From Bradyrhizobium sp. CCGB12 (lineage in GTDB: Bacteria > Pseudomonadota > Alphaproteobacteria > Rhizobiales > Xanthobacteraceae), in the NCBI RefSeq assembly GCF_024199845.1, contig NZ_JANADO010000001.1, positions 434,001 to 498,000 on the forward strand: a stretch of DNA of 64,000 nt, in the 5' to 3' direction. Shown piece after piece: positions 8,083 to 17,431 of this stretch (the stretch's first letter is position 1; each line of letters opens with the position of its first letter). The notes below the pieces were generated by a model. The model was not told the origin of the DNA and ran no database searches. It saw only the letters and a list, made by a program, of their open reading frames with translations. A program made the translations under genes and the position numbers.

Positions 8083-9249
8083 CTAAAGCCTATCCACCGC
8101 CCTGAACGTGCCGTCCTTCTGGATCACCGTCAAAAACACCTTCGGCGGCGTGTCGATCATGCGCGCGCCGACGGTGACGGTGCTGCCGCTGATGTCGAAC
8201 CGGCCGACATCGTTGATGGCGCGCAGCAGGCTCGCGCGCGTCGGATTCGGTCCGGCCTTCTCCAGCGCGGCGGCCGCGAGGCGGCCGGAGAGATAGCCCT
8301 CGAGCGACACGAAATCCGGCGTCAGTGTCGGGTCGAACGCCTTCTGCGCCGCCTGGTAGTCGGCGACCAGCTTGAGCGAGCGGTCCCAGGGAAACGGCAC
8401 GACCTGCGAGACGATGACGCCTTCGCCCTCGGGGCCGAGCTCCTTGGCGAGCGCATTGGCGCCGACGAAGGAGATGTTGACGAAGGTCGGATGGAAGCCG
8501 CTGCGATGGGCGAGCTTGATGAACTCCGCGCAAGGACCGTAGGTCCCGACCATGACGATGGCCTCGGGGTCGGCACGCTTGATCATGCGCCAGGCCTGGG
8601 CGACCGCGCGGGTGTTGCGCTCGAAGGTGCCTTCGGCGGCGAGCTCGAGGCCGCGCTTGGCGAGCGCGCGCTTCACGCCGACAAGACCGTCGCGGCCGAA
8701 GGAATCGTCCTGGTAGAAGATGCCGATGCGGGTGAAGTTGCGATCCTCGGTGAGATGCTTGATCCACGCCTCGGCTTCGGCGCCATAGCTCGCTCGGATG
8801 TTGACGACGTTTGGAAGTTCGAGGTCGCGCAGGAACTCGGCGCCGCTGAACGGGCCGATGAAGGGCACGTTCCTGGCGCTGGTGATCGGAATGGTCGCCA
8901 TCGCGGTCGGCGTGCCGACCGCTCCGATCAGCGCGAACACCTTGTCGCCCTCGATCAGCCGCAGCGTCTCTGCCACCGAGCGGTCGGGGTCGTAGCCGTC
9001 GTCGCGGCTGATGAGCTGGAGCTTGCGGCCGTGCACGCCGCCCTTGGCGTTGATCTCGGTGAACGCGGCGACGATGCCTTGGCGCATGCGTTGTCCGAGC
9101 GCGGAGGAGGGGCCTTCGAGTGCGGCGGCCTGGCCGAACAGGATCGCATCGTCGCTGACGCCGGCCTCGTCGCCTTTCGCCGGGAGCATCGCTGCGGCCA
9201 GCAATACGATGGTCAAGACGAGGTATGTCGCGGATCGCGATGGTGTCAT
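8083..9249 (-). CDS. ABC transporter substrate-binding protein, branched-chain amino-acid type
   Basis: I place the start at 9249, giving 388 residues that begin MTPSRSATYLVLTIVLLAAA, a good Sec signal peptide; the frame is open upstream to 9492 but that part looks non-coding. The mature protein is a Peripla_BP_6 (LivJ-like) type I binding fold: ILFGQAAALEGPSSALGQRMRQGIVAAFTEINAKGGVHGRKLQLISRDDGYDPDRSV. It would bind an amino acid, aromatic acid or similar ligand in the periplasm. No permease or ATPase genes lie next to it, so it is an orphan binding protein that either shares a transporter encoded elsewhere or serves in sensing. It is convergent with the TRAP operon. Confidence 0.88.
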   Translation of the reverse strand: MTPSRSATYLVLTIVLLAAAMLPAKGDEAGVSDDAILFGQAAALEGPSSALGQRMRQGIVAAFTEINAKGGVHGRKLQLISRDDGYDPDRSVAETLRLIEGDKVFALIGAVGTPTAMATIPITSARNVPFIGPFSGAEFLRDLELPNVVNIRASYGAEAEAWIKHLTEDRNFTRIGIFYQDDSFGRDGLVGVKRALAKRGLELAAEGTFERNTRAVAQAWRMIKRADPEAIVMVGTYGPCAEFIKLAHRSGFHPTFVNISFVGANALAKELGPEGEGVIVSQVVPFPWDRSLKLVADYQAAQKAFDPTLTPDFVSLEGYLSGRLAAAALEKAGPNPTRASLLRAINDVGRFDISGSTVTVGARMIDTPPKVFLTVIQKDGTFRAVDRL

Positions 9250-9536
9250 GAGAAGGCTTGCCGGATGCTGGACGCGTTGCGGCGACGATAGGCCTATCGC
9301 ACTGAACAGCTCGCTAATCCGCGCCGCGCCGATGGGCCGTAAGACCCCGGGGAAAGCCGGCAAATTATCGCCATACTGCCACATCCCGGAGGGGCAATCG
9401 TTAACTAAGCCGCGTGATGCGGAACGCTCCGGCTTCGAAATTTTGCAGTTCTTAACCGCGATCCTTGTCCGATAGCAGTGCCGGGGGCTCAACCAGAAGT
9501 TCGGGCCGCCGCGCCGAGGGGGACTTGCGGATCAAG

Positions 9537-11966
9537 ATGGGCGGTCGCGATCAGAACGATCAGGATCGGAAGCGTGTGACTGGATGGTGGCGTGCCGCGC
9601 CGCTGCTCCGGCTCTATCGCCCTGCGCTCGTCGCGGTCGGCGTCGGACTTCTGTTCTCGGCCGTGGGCGCGGCCGCTGTGGCGCGATGGGAAGACCGCGT
9701 CAACAGGATCGAGTTCGAGAACGCGGCCGAAACCGAAGCGATCGTCATGCAGAACGGCATGAACGAGTACATCTCCAGGCTCGTCGCGCTGCGCACCCTG
9801 TTCGAATCGACCAACGAGGAAATCACCCGCAGCGAATTCGAGACCTTCAGCGTCCGGCTGTTCGAGCGTCATCCCGGCATGCTGCGTATTGGCTGGCTGC
9901 CGCGCGTCAATCGCAAGGAGCGCGCCGAATACGAGGCCGCCGCAGTCACTGATGGCGTGTCCGGCTATCGCATCAAGTCACTTCAGGGTGACGGATTTGC
10001 GACCGCGCCGCAGAGCGACGAATATTTTCCGGTGTTCTACTCGACCCAGCCGAAGACGTCCTCGGTTTATGGCATGGACTACGCGACGGTGCCGGAGCGC
10101 CGCGCGATCCTTGAACGTGCGCGCGACAACGACCGCGTGGCCGCCATTCGTACGCGCCTCTACGAACCGAGGGAGGGTGGCCGGCTGCCCGACGTCCTCG
10201 TCGCCATTCCCGTCTACGCCAAGGGGACCTCGCGCGAGGCGGTCGCGGACCGGCGCCGCAATCTCGCCGGCTTCGTCGTCGGCATCTTCGACCTGCCGCT
10301 GCTGATCCAGTCCATTCGCGTGACGACCGGCGCAAGCCCCGCAGTCAGTGTGAACGTCTACCCACCCTTCACGGGGCAGATCGTCAGCCTGGAGCAAACG
10401 CAGCCGGATTATTCGTCGGCTGCCACGGCGCCGCAATCGATGCGGGACGTCGCGCGAGCTGTGCACTGGTCGGGCAGTCTCAAGATCGGGGACACGGATT
10501 GGCAGGTGCGTGCCATGCCGACGGCGGGCGGTTCGCTTGAGACGTCCTATGATCGCGCCGTCGCGGTCCTCATCGTCGGGATGCTCCTCACGCTGTCGCT
10601 CTCGACCTATCTCATGCTCGCAAGCCGCAATTCGCGGCGGCTGTCGGTCGCGAACCGGCGGGTGCTCGAGCTCGCCCAGACCGACATCCTGACCGGACTG
10701 CCGAACCGCGCCTTCTTCCTCGCCCGGCTCGACGAGCTCAATGGCCGGCTGGAAGACGGCGGGCCGACCTTCTCGATCCTGATGCTCGACCTCGACCGCT
10801 TCAAGAACGTCAACGATTCCCTCGGTCACGGCGCCGGCGATGCGCTGCTGCGCCAGGTGGCCCAGCGGCTGAAGTCGGCCGTGCGCGCCAGCGACGTGCT
10901 GGCGCGGCTCGGCGGCGACGAGTTCGCCATCATCCAGGAAGCTTGCGAGGATCAGCGCGCCTGCTCGACCGAGCTCGCAGGGCGGATCGCCAGGCTCGTG
11001 ACCGAGCCGTTCCTGCTGCCCGGACATCGCGTCGAGATCGGCACCAGCATCGGCATTGCGATCGCGCCGGATCACGGCAGCGACCAGGAGCAGCTCCTGA
11101 AGAAGGCGGACCTTGCGCTCTACCGCTCGAAATCGGCGGGCCGCAACTGCTTCACCATCTACGACGAGGCGATGTCGGCCGAGCTCGAGGCGCGCAACAC
11201 GCTGGAAGGAGATCTGCGCGACGCCATCGCGCGCTGCCAGCTGGAGGTGCACTACCAGCCGTTCGTCGACGCCCTCAGCGGCGCGCGGCGCGGCTTCGAG
11301 GCGCTGGTGCGCTGGCGGCACCCAACGCGCGGGCTGATCCCGCCGGATCAGTTCATTGCGCTCGCGGAGGAGACCGGACTGATCGTGCCGCTCGGTGAAT
11401 TCGTGCTGCGCCGCGCCTGCGCGGACGCAGCTGGCTGGCCCTCCGAGCTCGCGGTCGCCGTGAACCTGTCGCCGATCCAGTTCAAGGAGGCCGATCTGTT
11501 CGAAGTGATTTCGGCCGCGCTCGCCGATTCCGGCCTGCCGCCGCAGCGGCTGGAGATCGAGATCACGGAATCGGTGCTGCTGGAACGCGGGGTCGAGAAC
11601 CACGCCTTCATGGAGCGGCTCAAGGACCTCGGCATCGAGCTCGCGCTCGACGATTTCGGCACCGGCTATTCCTCGCTCAGCTATCTGACCGCGTTCCCGT
11701 TCGACAAGATCAAGATCGACAAGTCGTTCATTCGCAATCTCACGCAGCAGCCGCGCAGCTCCGCCATCATCTCTTCGATCGTAACGCTGGCACGCGGGCT
11801 CGACATGTCGGTCACCGCCGAAGGCGTCGAGACCCGCGAGGAGTTCGAGCGGCTGAAGGCGCTCGGCGTCAACTTCGCACAGGGCTATCTGTTCGGTCGC
11901 CCGCACCCGATCGAGCGGATCCTGTTCGACGCGCCGGTCGAACCTTCGCACCTCGACGCCGCCTGA
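9537..11966 (+). CDS. CHASE-GGDEF-EAL cyclic-di-GMP signalling protein
   Basis: About 809 residues from ATG 9537; TTG starts at 9465 and 9525 are possible, the latter close to GAGGGGG. A membrane helix (PALVAVGVGLLFSAVGAAAVA) and a second (AVAVLIVGMLLTLSLSTYLML) bracket a periplasmic CHASE domain. The cytoplasmic part has a GGDEF domain with intact RLGGDEF (about residue 460) and an EAL domain with FEALVRW (about residue 588), DDFGTGYSSLSYL and a KIDKSFI segment. Both catalytic signatures are present, so it could make and break c-di-GMP in answer to an external small molecule. A second GGDEF-EAL gene lies one gene downstream on the same strand. Confidence 0.92.
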   Translation: MGGRDQNDQDRKRVTGWWRAAPLLRLYRPALVAVGVGLLFSAVGAAAVARWEDRVNRIEFENAAETEAIVMQNGMNEYISRLVALRTLFESTNEEITRSEFETFSVRLFERHPGMLRIGWLPRVNRKERAEYEAAAVTDGVSGYRIKSLQGDGFATAPQSDEYFPVFYSTQPKTSSVYGMDYATVPERRAILERARDNDRVAAIRTRLYEPREGGRLPDVLVAIPVYAKGTSREAVADRRRNLAGFVVGIFDLPLLIQSIRVTTGASPAVSVNVYPPFTGQIVSLEQTQPDYSSAATAPQSMRDVARAVHWSGSLKIGDTDWQVRAMPTAGGSLETSYDRAVAVLIVGMLLTLSLSTYLMLASRNSRRLSVANRRVLELAQTDILTGLPNRAFFLARLDELNGRLEDGGPTFSILMLDLDRFKNVNDSLGHGAGDALLRQVAQRLKSAVRASDVLARLGGDEFAIIQEACEDQRACSTELAGRIARLVTEPFLLPGHRVEIGTSIGIAIAPDHGSDQEQLLKKADLALYRSKSAGRNCFTIYDEAMSAELEARNTLEGDLRDAIARCQLEVHYQPFVDALSGARRGFEALVRWRHPTRGLIPPDQFIALAEETGLIVPLGEFVLRRACADAAGWPSELAVAVNLSPIQFKEADLFEVISAALADSGLPPQRLEIEITESVLLERGVENHAFMERLKDLGIELALDDFGTGYSSLSYLTAFPFDKIKIDKSFIRNLTQQPRSSAIISSIVTLARGLDMSVTAEGVETREEFERLKALGVNFAQGYLFGRPHPIERILFDAPVEPSHLDAA

Positions 11967-12038
11967 GCGCGCCTAAGGGGCATGCGCGAAAAGCGCTTGA
12001 CCCGGACATCCCCGGATGGTCCGAAGGATCGTCCAGGG

Positions 12039-13349
12039 ATGAAACACACAATGCGGCTTCCGTTCTTCTACGGCTGGGTCGTGGTCGCCGTGACCTTCGT
12101 CACCATGGCCATTGGCGTCAACGCGCGAACCGCCTTTTCATTGTTCTTTCCGCCGATCATCTCCGAATTCGGCTGGGAGCGCGGCGTCACGGCGGGAGCT
12201 TTCTCCTTCGGCTTCGTGGTGTCGGGCGTGGTCAGCCCGCTGATCGGCCGCCTGATGGACCGCGCCGGCCCGCGCGCGGTGATGGAGCTCGGCGTCGTGC
12301 TGATGGGCGGCGGGCTGCTGCTGGCACCGCTTACCAGTGCGCCCTGGCATCTCTATGTCACCATCGGCGTCATGGTCGGCGCCGGTTCGGTGTGTCTCGG
12401 CTATTCCGGTCAATCGCTGTTCCTGCCGAACTGGTTCATCCGCAAGCGCGGCTTCGCCATTGGCATCGCCTTCGCCGGCGTCGGCATCGGCTCGGTGACG
12501 CTGCTGCCATGGGTGCAGCACATGATCGAAGGGACCGGCTGGCGTACCGCCTGCACCGCGATGGGGCTCCTCGTTCTGATCGTGCTGGCGCCGATCAATC
12601 TGTTGCTGCGCAAGCGCCCCGAGGATATCGGCCTTCAGCCGGACGGCGATGCGGCGCCGGCCGCGGGCGCCACAAAAGCTGTCTCCAACATCGTCGATCC
12701 CGTCTGGGCCGGCACCGAATGGACGCTGAGGAGCGCCGTCGCAACGGCGCGGTTCTGGTGGATCGCGCTCGGCTATTTCTGCGGCCTGTACATCTGGTAC
12801 GCGGTGCAGGTGCACCAGACCAAATTCCTGCTCGATATCGGCTTCAGCCCCGGCGTTGCGGTGTGGGCGCTCGGCATCGTCAGCCTGCTCGGCATTCCCG
12901 GCCAGATCCTGCTCGGCCATGTCTCCGACCGGATCGGGCGGGAATGGGTGTGGGCGATCAGCTGCGCAGGGTTTGCGATCTGCTTTGCGGCGCTGATGGC
13001 GCTGAAGTTCCAGCCGTCATTGTGGCTGGTCTATCTCATGGTGTTCACGCAAGGCGCGCTCGGCTACGGCCTCACCTCAATCATGGGCGCGGTGGTGTTC
13101 GAGATCTTCCAGGGCAGGCACCAGGGCAGCATTTTTGGAACGATCATGCTCGCCGCGCTGGCGGGCGGTGCCGCCGGTCCCTGGGTGACCGGCTTCCTCT
13201 ACGATCGCGCCGGCGATTATACGCTCGCCTTCGGCATCGCGATCATCGTGAGCGGATTGTCGGCGCTGTCGATCTGGCAGGCCGCGCCGCGCAAGGTGCG
13301 GGTGGTGGCCGGCCGGCTGCACGAGCTGCAGGGCCGAACTGCGGAGTGA
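12039..13349 (+). CDS. MFS transporter, monocarboxylate/oxalate-formate type
   Basis: About 436 residues from ATG 12039 (an upstream frame to 11982 and an internal ATG at 12051 are alternatives). Twelve hydrophobic helices are visible. The start RLPFFYGWVVVAVTFVTMAIGVNARTAFSLFFPPIISEFGWERGVTAGAFS and the loop IGRLMDRAGPRAVM are typical of the monocarboxylate/OFA branch of the major facilitator superfamily. It should carry a small organic anion through the inner membrane. It stands between the two c-di-GMP genes on the same strand, with 72 bases before it and about 158 after, so an operon is possible but not shown. Confidence 0.87.
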   Translation: MKHTMRLPFFYGWVVVAVTFVTMAIGVNARTAFSLFFPPIISEFGWERGVTAGAFSFGFVVSGVVSPLIGRLMDRAGPRAVMELGVVLMGGGLLLAPLTSAPWHLYVTIGVMVGAGSVCLGYSGQSLFLPNWFIRKRGFAIGIAFAGVGIGSVTLLPWVQHMIEGTGWRTACTAMGLLVLIVLAPINLLLRKRPEDIGLQPDGDAAPAAGATKAVSNIVDPVWAGTEWTLRSAVATARFWWIALGYFCGLYIWYAVQVHQTKFLLDIGFSPGVAVWALGIVSLLGIPGQILLGHVSDRIGREWVWAISCAGFAICFAALMALKFQPSLWLVYLMVFTQGALGYGLTSIMGAVVFEIFQGRHQGSIFGTIMLAALAGGAAGPWVTGFLYDRAGDYTLAFGIAIIVSGLSALSIWQAAPRKVRVVAGRLHELQGRTAE

Positions 13350-13507
13350 GTTCCGGACGCACCGGATTATCCGTGCTTCTTTCGCCGAATGTTAAGCACG
13401 TCGGGGCCTGGCGACGCGCGACCAGGATCGGCAAAACGTCTTGGACACCATCGGAGCGCTAGCCTCGGGCTGAATGCCGCTTCTTCCCGATTCCGCCGGA
13501 TCCACCA

Positions 13508-16093
13508 ATGTCTGCCTCCGATTGTCTCGTGAAAGAAACTCCGGACGTGTTGTTGGCTGCGCTGGAACGCGCCGACGATGCCATCGTCATCATCGACAGC
13601 GCGCGGCGCATCACGCATTTCAACTCCGGTGCCGAGCGGATCTGGAAGCTCGCGCGCGCCGACGTAATTGGCCGCAATGCCGACATTCTCACCCTGAAGT
13701 GCCTGCAGGTCGAGCCGGTCGCGGAGTTCCGCGATGAGATCAGTCTCACGCGGCACGACGGCAGCCGAATCCGGACGGCCATCGCGCTGTCGTCCGTTGC
13801 GAGCGGCGGCATGCCCCATCACGTCGTGTTCGCGCGCGACGTCACCACTGACGCCGAACGCCGCGCCAGAATCGGGCTCCTCCACGCAGTCTCCGACCAG
13901 ACCAACAGGGCGGTGATCATCACCGACACCGAGCAGAACATCGTCTACATCAATTCGGCCTTCACGGCGCTGTTCGGTTACACCAGCGACGAGGCCGCGG
14001 GCCGCCGCGCAGGCGAGCTCATCGCCGGCTGCCACACCGATCGCAAGGCCGTCGCAAAGCTTGTCAAGCGTCTGATGCAGGGCGGCCGTCGCGGCGAGGT
14101 CGAGGTGCTCACCCATGACAAGGACGGCGAGGAGATCTGGGTCTGTGCCCGGATCGACGTCTTCCGCGACATGAAGGGCCGGGCCAAGCACATCTTCGCA
14201 CTGCTCGAGGACATCACCGAGACCAAGCAGCTGCGCTCGCTCCAGCAGCTCATCATGGGCGCGCTCGCCGACGAAGTGCCGATCGGCGAGATCGCGGACA
14301 GGCTGTGTCGTCGCGTCGAGGAGATCGCACCAGATGTCGTCTGCTCGCTGCTTCACGTCGATTCCGCGGGCTTGGTCCATCCGCTCGGCGGCCCGAGCCT
14401 GCCCGAGGATTATTCCCGTGCGCTGGACGGCGTCGCCATCGGCCCCAATGTCGGCTCCTGCGGCACGGCCGCCTTTTACGGCGAGCCGGTGCTGGCCGAG
14501 GATCTCGACACCGACCCGCGTTGGCAACCCTACAAGGCGATGCCGCTCGCGATCGGCTTGCGTGCCTGCTGGTCGACGCCGGTCAAGGCGAAAGACGGCC
14601 GGGTCATCGCCACCTTCGCATTCTACTTTCGTGAGCCGCGTGCGCCGAGCAATTGGCACCGACGCATCGTCGAGGCCTGCGTCAATCTCGGCGCCTTCGC
14701 GATCGAGCGCAAGGAGGCGCGCGCCGAGATCGCGCGGCTCGCCTATCACGACATCCTCACCGGCCTGCCGAACCGCGCACAGCTAAGACACCTGATCACC
14801 ACCGCAATCGACGCCTGCCCGACCGGGAGCCATGTCGCGCTGGCCTTTCTCGACGTCGATCATTTCAAGGACGTCAACGATACGCTGGGCCATGCCGCCG
14901 GTGACGAACTGCTGGTCCAGCTCGCGCAGCGCCTGCGCGAGCAGATCGGGCCCGAAGACATGCTGGGACGGCTCGGCGGCGATGAGTTCGTCATCCTGCT
15001 GCCGCAACGCAACGCCGAGAGTGCCGAGCGCGTCGCGGCCGGGATCACGGAAGCGCTCGCAGCACCCTTACGGCTCGGATCGAAGCTGATGCCGATGTCG
15101 GCCAGCATCGGCATCAGCCTCTACCCCGATCATGCCACCGACATCGATACGTTGATGCAGCAGGCCGACGCCGCCATGTACATGGCTAAGCAGGCGGGAC
15201 GTTCGACCCATCGCCTGTTCAGCGTCGAGATGAACGGGCTTGCCGAGCAGCGGTTGGCGCTGATCGCAGCGCTCCGTCGCGCCATCGCCGAGGGTGCGCT
15301 CAGTCTCAGCTACCAGCCGCAGATCCGCAGCTGTGACGGCGCGATCCACGGCGTCGAGGCGTTGGCGCGCTGGCGCGACGACGTGCTCGGCGACGTCTCC
15401 CCCGCAAAATTCATTCCCCTCGCCGAGGAATGCGGCCTGATCGAGCAGATCGGCCTGTGGTCGGTGCGCGAGGCTTGCCGGCAGATGGCGAACTGGCGCC
15501 GCGCCGGGCTCAACATTCCCAGCGTGTCCGTGAATCTGTCGCCGATCAATTTCCGCAACGTCACGCTGGCCGCGCGGCTCAAGGAGATCCTCGCCGAATA
15601 CGACCTGCCGCCGGACGCCTTGATGCTGGAGATCACCGAAGGCACCTTCATGCAGGACGGCGCGGCCGCGCTGGAGACGATGCATGCGATCCGCGCGCTC
15701 GGCATCGGCCTCTCGGTCGACGATTTCGGCACCGGCTATTCCAGCCTCAGCCGCCTCGCGCATCTGCCGATCCGCGAATTGAAGATCGACCGCAGTTTCA
15801 TGCGCGACATTGAGCGCGACGCCGGCGCGCTCGCGATCGCCACCGCCGTGGTGCGCGTCGGCCAGGGCCTCGGCATGACCGTCGTCGCCGAAGGCGTCGA
15901 GACCGAAGGCCAGCGCAAAACGCTGGCCGAGCTTGGTTGCGACGTCGTCCAGGGCTTCCTCTATGCACCTGCGCTTGCGCCTGTCGTCTTCGAGCGCTGG
16001 CTGATCGAGCACTGCGCCGAGCAGGCGAGGGCGATGCTGGGGCGGCTCGACGTCGTGCCGGTGGGTGTAGTTGCGGTGAAGCGATCGGCGTAG
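13508..16093 (+). CDS. PAS-PAS-GAF-GGDEF-EAL protein resembling DosP
   Basis: 861 residues, soluble. Order: PAS at about 11-115, PAS at about 122-238, GAF at about 255-400 (NVGSCGTAAFYGEPVLAEDLDTDPRW), GGDEF at about 405-570 (intact GGDEF at 490-494) and EAL at about 585-840 (EAL at 617-619, DDFGTGYSSLSRL). The order and text, such as PLAEECGLIEQIGLWSVREACRQMANWR, follow the E. coli oxygen sensor DosP. However the first PAS is about a dozen residues shorter between VIG and DGS, and the region that in DosP holds the haem-ligand His has no His. Function in c-di-GMP turnover is well supported; the signal sensed is not known. Confidence 0.92.
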   Translation: MSASDCLVKETPDVLLAALERADDAIVIIDSARRITHFNSGAERIWKLARADVIGRNADILTLKCLQVEPVAEFRDEISLTRHDGSRIRTAIALSSVASGGMPHHVVFARDVTTDAERRARIGLLHAVSDQTNRAVIITDTEQNIVYINSAFTALFGYTSDEAAGRRAGELIAGCHTDRKAVAKLVKRLMQGGRRGEVEVLTHDKDGEEIWVCARIDVFRDMKGRAKHIFALLEDITETKQLRSLQQLIMGALADEVPIGEIADRLCRRVEEIAPDVVCSLLHVDSAGLVHPLGGPSLPEDYSRALDGVAIGPNVGSCGTAAFYGEPVLAEDLDTDPRWQPYKAMPLAIGLRACWSTPVKAKDGRVIATFAFYFREPRAPSNWHRRIVEACVNLGAFAIERKEARAEIARLAYHDILTGLPNRAQLRHLITTAIDACPTGSHVALAFLDVDHFKDVNDTLGHAAGDELLVQLAQRLREQIGPEDMLGRLGGDEFVILLPQRNAESAERVAAGITEALAAPLRLGSKLMPMSASIGISLYPDHATDIDTLMQQADAAMYMAKQAGRSTHRLFSVEMNGLAEQRLALIAALRRAIAEGALSLSYQPQIRSCDGAIHGVEALARWRDDVLGDVSPAKFIPLAEECGLIEQIGLWSVREACRQMANWRRAGLNIPSVSVNLSPINFRNVTLAARLKEILAEYDLPPDALMLEITEGTFMQDGAAALETMHAIRALGIGLSVDDFGTGYSSLSRLAHLPIRELKIDRSFMRDIERDAGALAIATAVVRVGQGLGMTVVAEGVETEGQRKTLAELGCDVVQGFLYAPALAPVVFERWLIEHCAEQARAMLGRLDVVPVGVVAVKRSA

Positions 16094-16465
16094 GGCTTGC
16101 CGTCCGCTTGTCCTCCAGTTCCGAAAAGCGTCTGTTTCAGACCGTTGTTTGACTGCACTGTCGCATGGAACTCGCGGAAAACCTTTGAAAGCAACGGATT
16201 GGTTTGGGTTGCCAATCCGCCCTTGAATGGAACTCTTCCGGAGGACTGTACGGTGTTACCCATACTTGTTTTGCAGTTGCGTAATCAGCGTTCTGCTTGC
16301 ATCTAGATCGCGATTGAGCGCAGAGGAAATTCCGCCTCATGACACTGTTTTTTGTTGTTGAGCGTGAGGATGCTTTGTCAATGAACTGGATCTGGGTGCA
16401 GGCCGTAAAGACAGATCCGGGCATATGCTAAGACCGCTGTTCAGCGCCGCAGCGGAGCATCCGCA
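16094..16465. other. Intergenic region before the Crp/Fnr gene
   Basis: 372 bases, visibly less GC-rich than the flanking genes, with T-rich stretches near 16350 (GTTTTTTGTTGTTG). Open frames here are short and without convincing ribosome-binding sites. I read it as the downstream region of the DosP-like gene plus the promoter of the Crp/Fnr gene; no clear operator was found. Confidence 0.45.
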
Positions 16466-17215
16466 GTGAGGCAAGTCCCTGCAATTGGTAACCGCCTCTT
16501 GGCAGCGCTACCGCCTGCCGATTTCGATCTTCTGGCGCCCGAGCTCGATACAGTCGCGCTTGTCGAAGACACCGCGATTTCGCAGGACGGTGATCCGGTC
16601 GACTATGTCTTGTTTCCCCATAGCGGGGCCATCTCGCTGATGGTTGACCTGGCGGATGGCCAAACCGTTGCCAGCGCCCTGATCGGTCGCGAGGGAGCAA
16701 TGGGCACTCTTTCCGTGTTTGGGCCGTCACCTTCGGCACTGACTGCCATCGTTCGTGCTGCGGGGGTCGCCTCGCGAATCCCGGCGCGGCGATTCAACGC
16801 GGCATTTAACCGCAGCCCCGCAATCCGGCACGCGATCCAGACTCACGTCAGGGCGATGCTGGTCCAGCTTCAGCGCGGCGGCGCCTGCAATGCGCTGCAT
16901 CCGGTGCAAGCCCGCATGGCACGCTGGCTGCTGCACATTTGCGATCGCATTGACGGCGATTTCCTGCCGCTCACCCAGGAGGCGCTGTCGCAAATACTCG
17001 GCGTACGGCGAACGACCGTGACGCTTCTGATGCGAAATCTGCGTGATTCCGGAGCGATCCGATCTGTTCGACGGGGCCACATTGAGATCGACCGGGTAAG
17101 ACTTGCTGCCGCGGCGTGCGAATGTCATGGCACGATGCATCGCGAGGTCGAGCAGATCTTCTCGACGGCGCGACTTCGCGCATGGACGACGCCGGATGAG
17201 TTGCGATTGCCGTGA
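16466..17215 (+). CDS. Crp/Fnr-family transcriptional regulator
   Basis: 249 residues from a GTG start. Residues about 10-135 are a cyclic-nucleotide-binding-like beta barrel (DYVLFPHSGAISLMVDLADGQTVASALIGREGAMG) and residues about 150-225 a Crp-type helix-turn-helix (LTQEALSQILGVRRTTVTLLMRNLRDSGAIRSVRRGHIEI). It lacks the N-terminal Cys cluster that binds an iron-sulfur centre in Fnr, so it is not a classical oxygen sensor. This subgroup, common in Bradyrhizobium, has no known ligand. The gene is alone between intergenic spaces; target genes cannot be inferred. Confidence 0.88.
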   Translation: MRQVPAIGNRLLAALPPADFDLLAPELDTVALVEDTAISQDGDPVDYVLFPHSGAISLMVDLADGQTVASALIGREGAMGTLSVFGPSPSALTAIVRAAGVASRIPARRFNAAFNRSPAIRHAIQTHVRAMLVQLQRGGACNALHPVQARMARWLLHICDRIDGDFLPLTQEALSQILGVRRTTVTLLMRNLRDSGAIRSVRRGHIEIDRVRLAAAACECHGTMHREVEQIFSTARLRAWTTPDELRLP

Positions 17216-17286
17216 GCGGCAGTGGGACGCAATCATAACCCGTATCAGCCACACGCTGAGCGGCGGCTGATCCGCTTTGGCCGGAC

Positions 17287-17318
17287 ACAAAAAGCTGCCC
17301 GCGGCTTGCAGGCAGCAG
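17287..17318 (-). terminator. Intrinsic terminator of the DUF1236 gene
   Basis: Read on the - strand, GCTGCC (17316-17311) pairs with GGCAGC (17299-17294) around a GC-rich loop, followed by TTTTT (17293-17289). It lies about 115 bases beyond the stop of the DUF1236 gene and between convergent genes. Confidence 0.65.
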
Positions 17319-17431
17319 TTTCGTGAGGATGTTCAGCCGACGTTTCGCACGCGTATGGGAAGGCTGAACGTGCTCGCGGAGGTCTTGAGCCCCGCCAGAG
17401 GCGAGGCTCCGAGGGCGCATTACCGGCGAGG

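Noticed and set aside
8083..9492. The long version (469 residues) of the ABC binding protein
   Set aside because: The first 81 residues are not protein-like and a proper signal peptide begins at the ATG at 9249, so the shorter start was used.
9978..11951. A 657-residue open frame on the - strand
   Set aside because: Antisense shadow of the CHASE-GGDEF-EAL gene, whose domains are unmistakable on the + strand.
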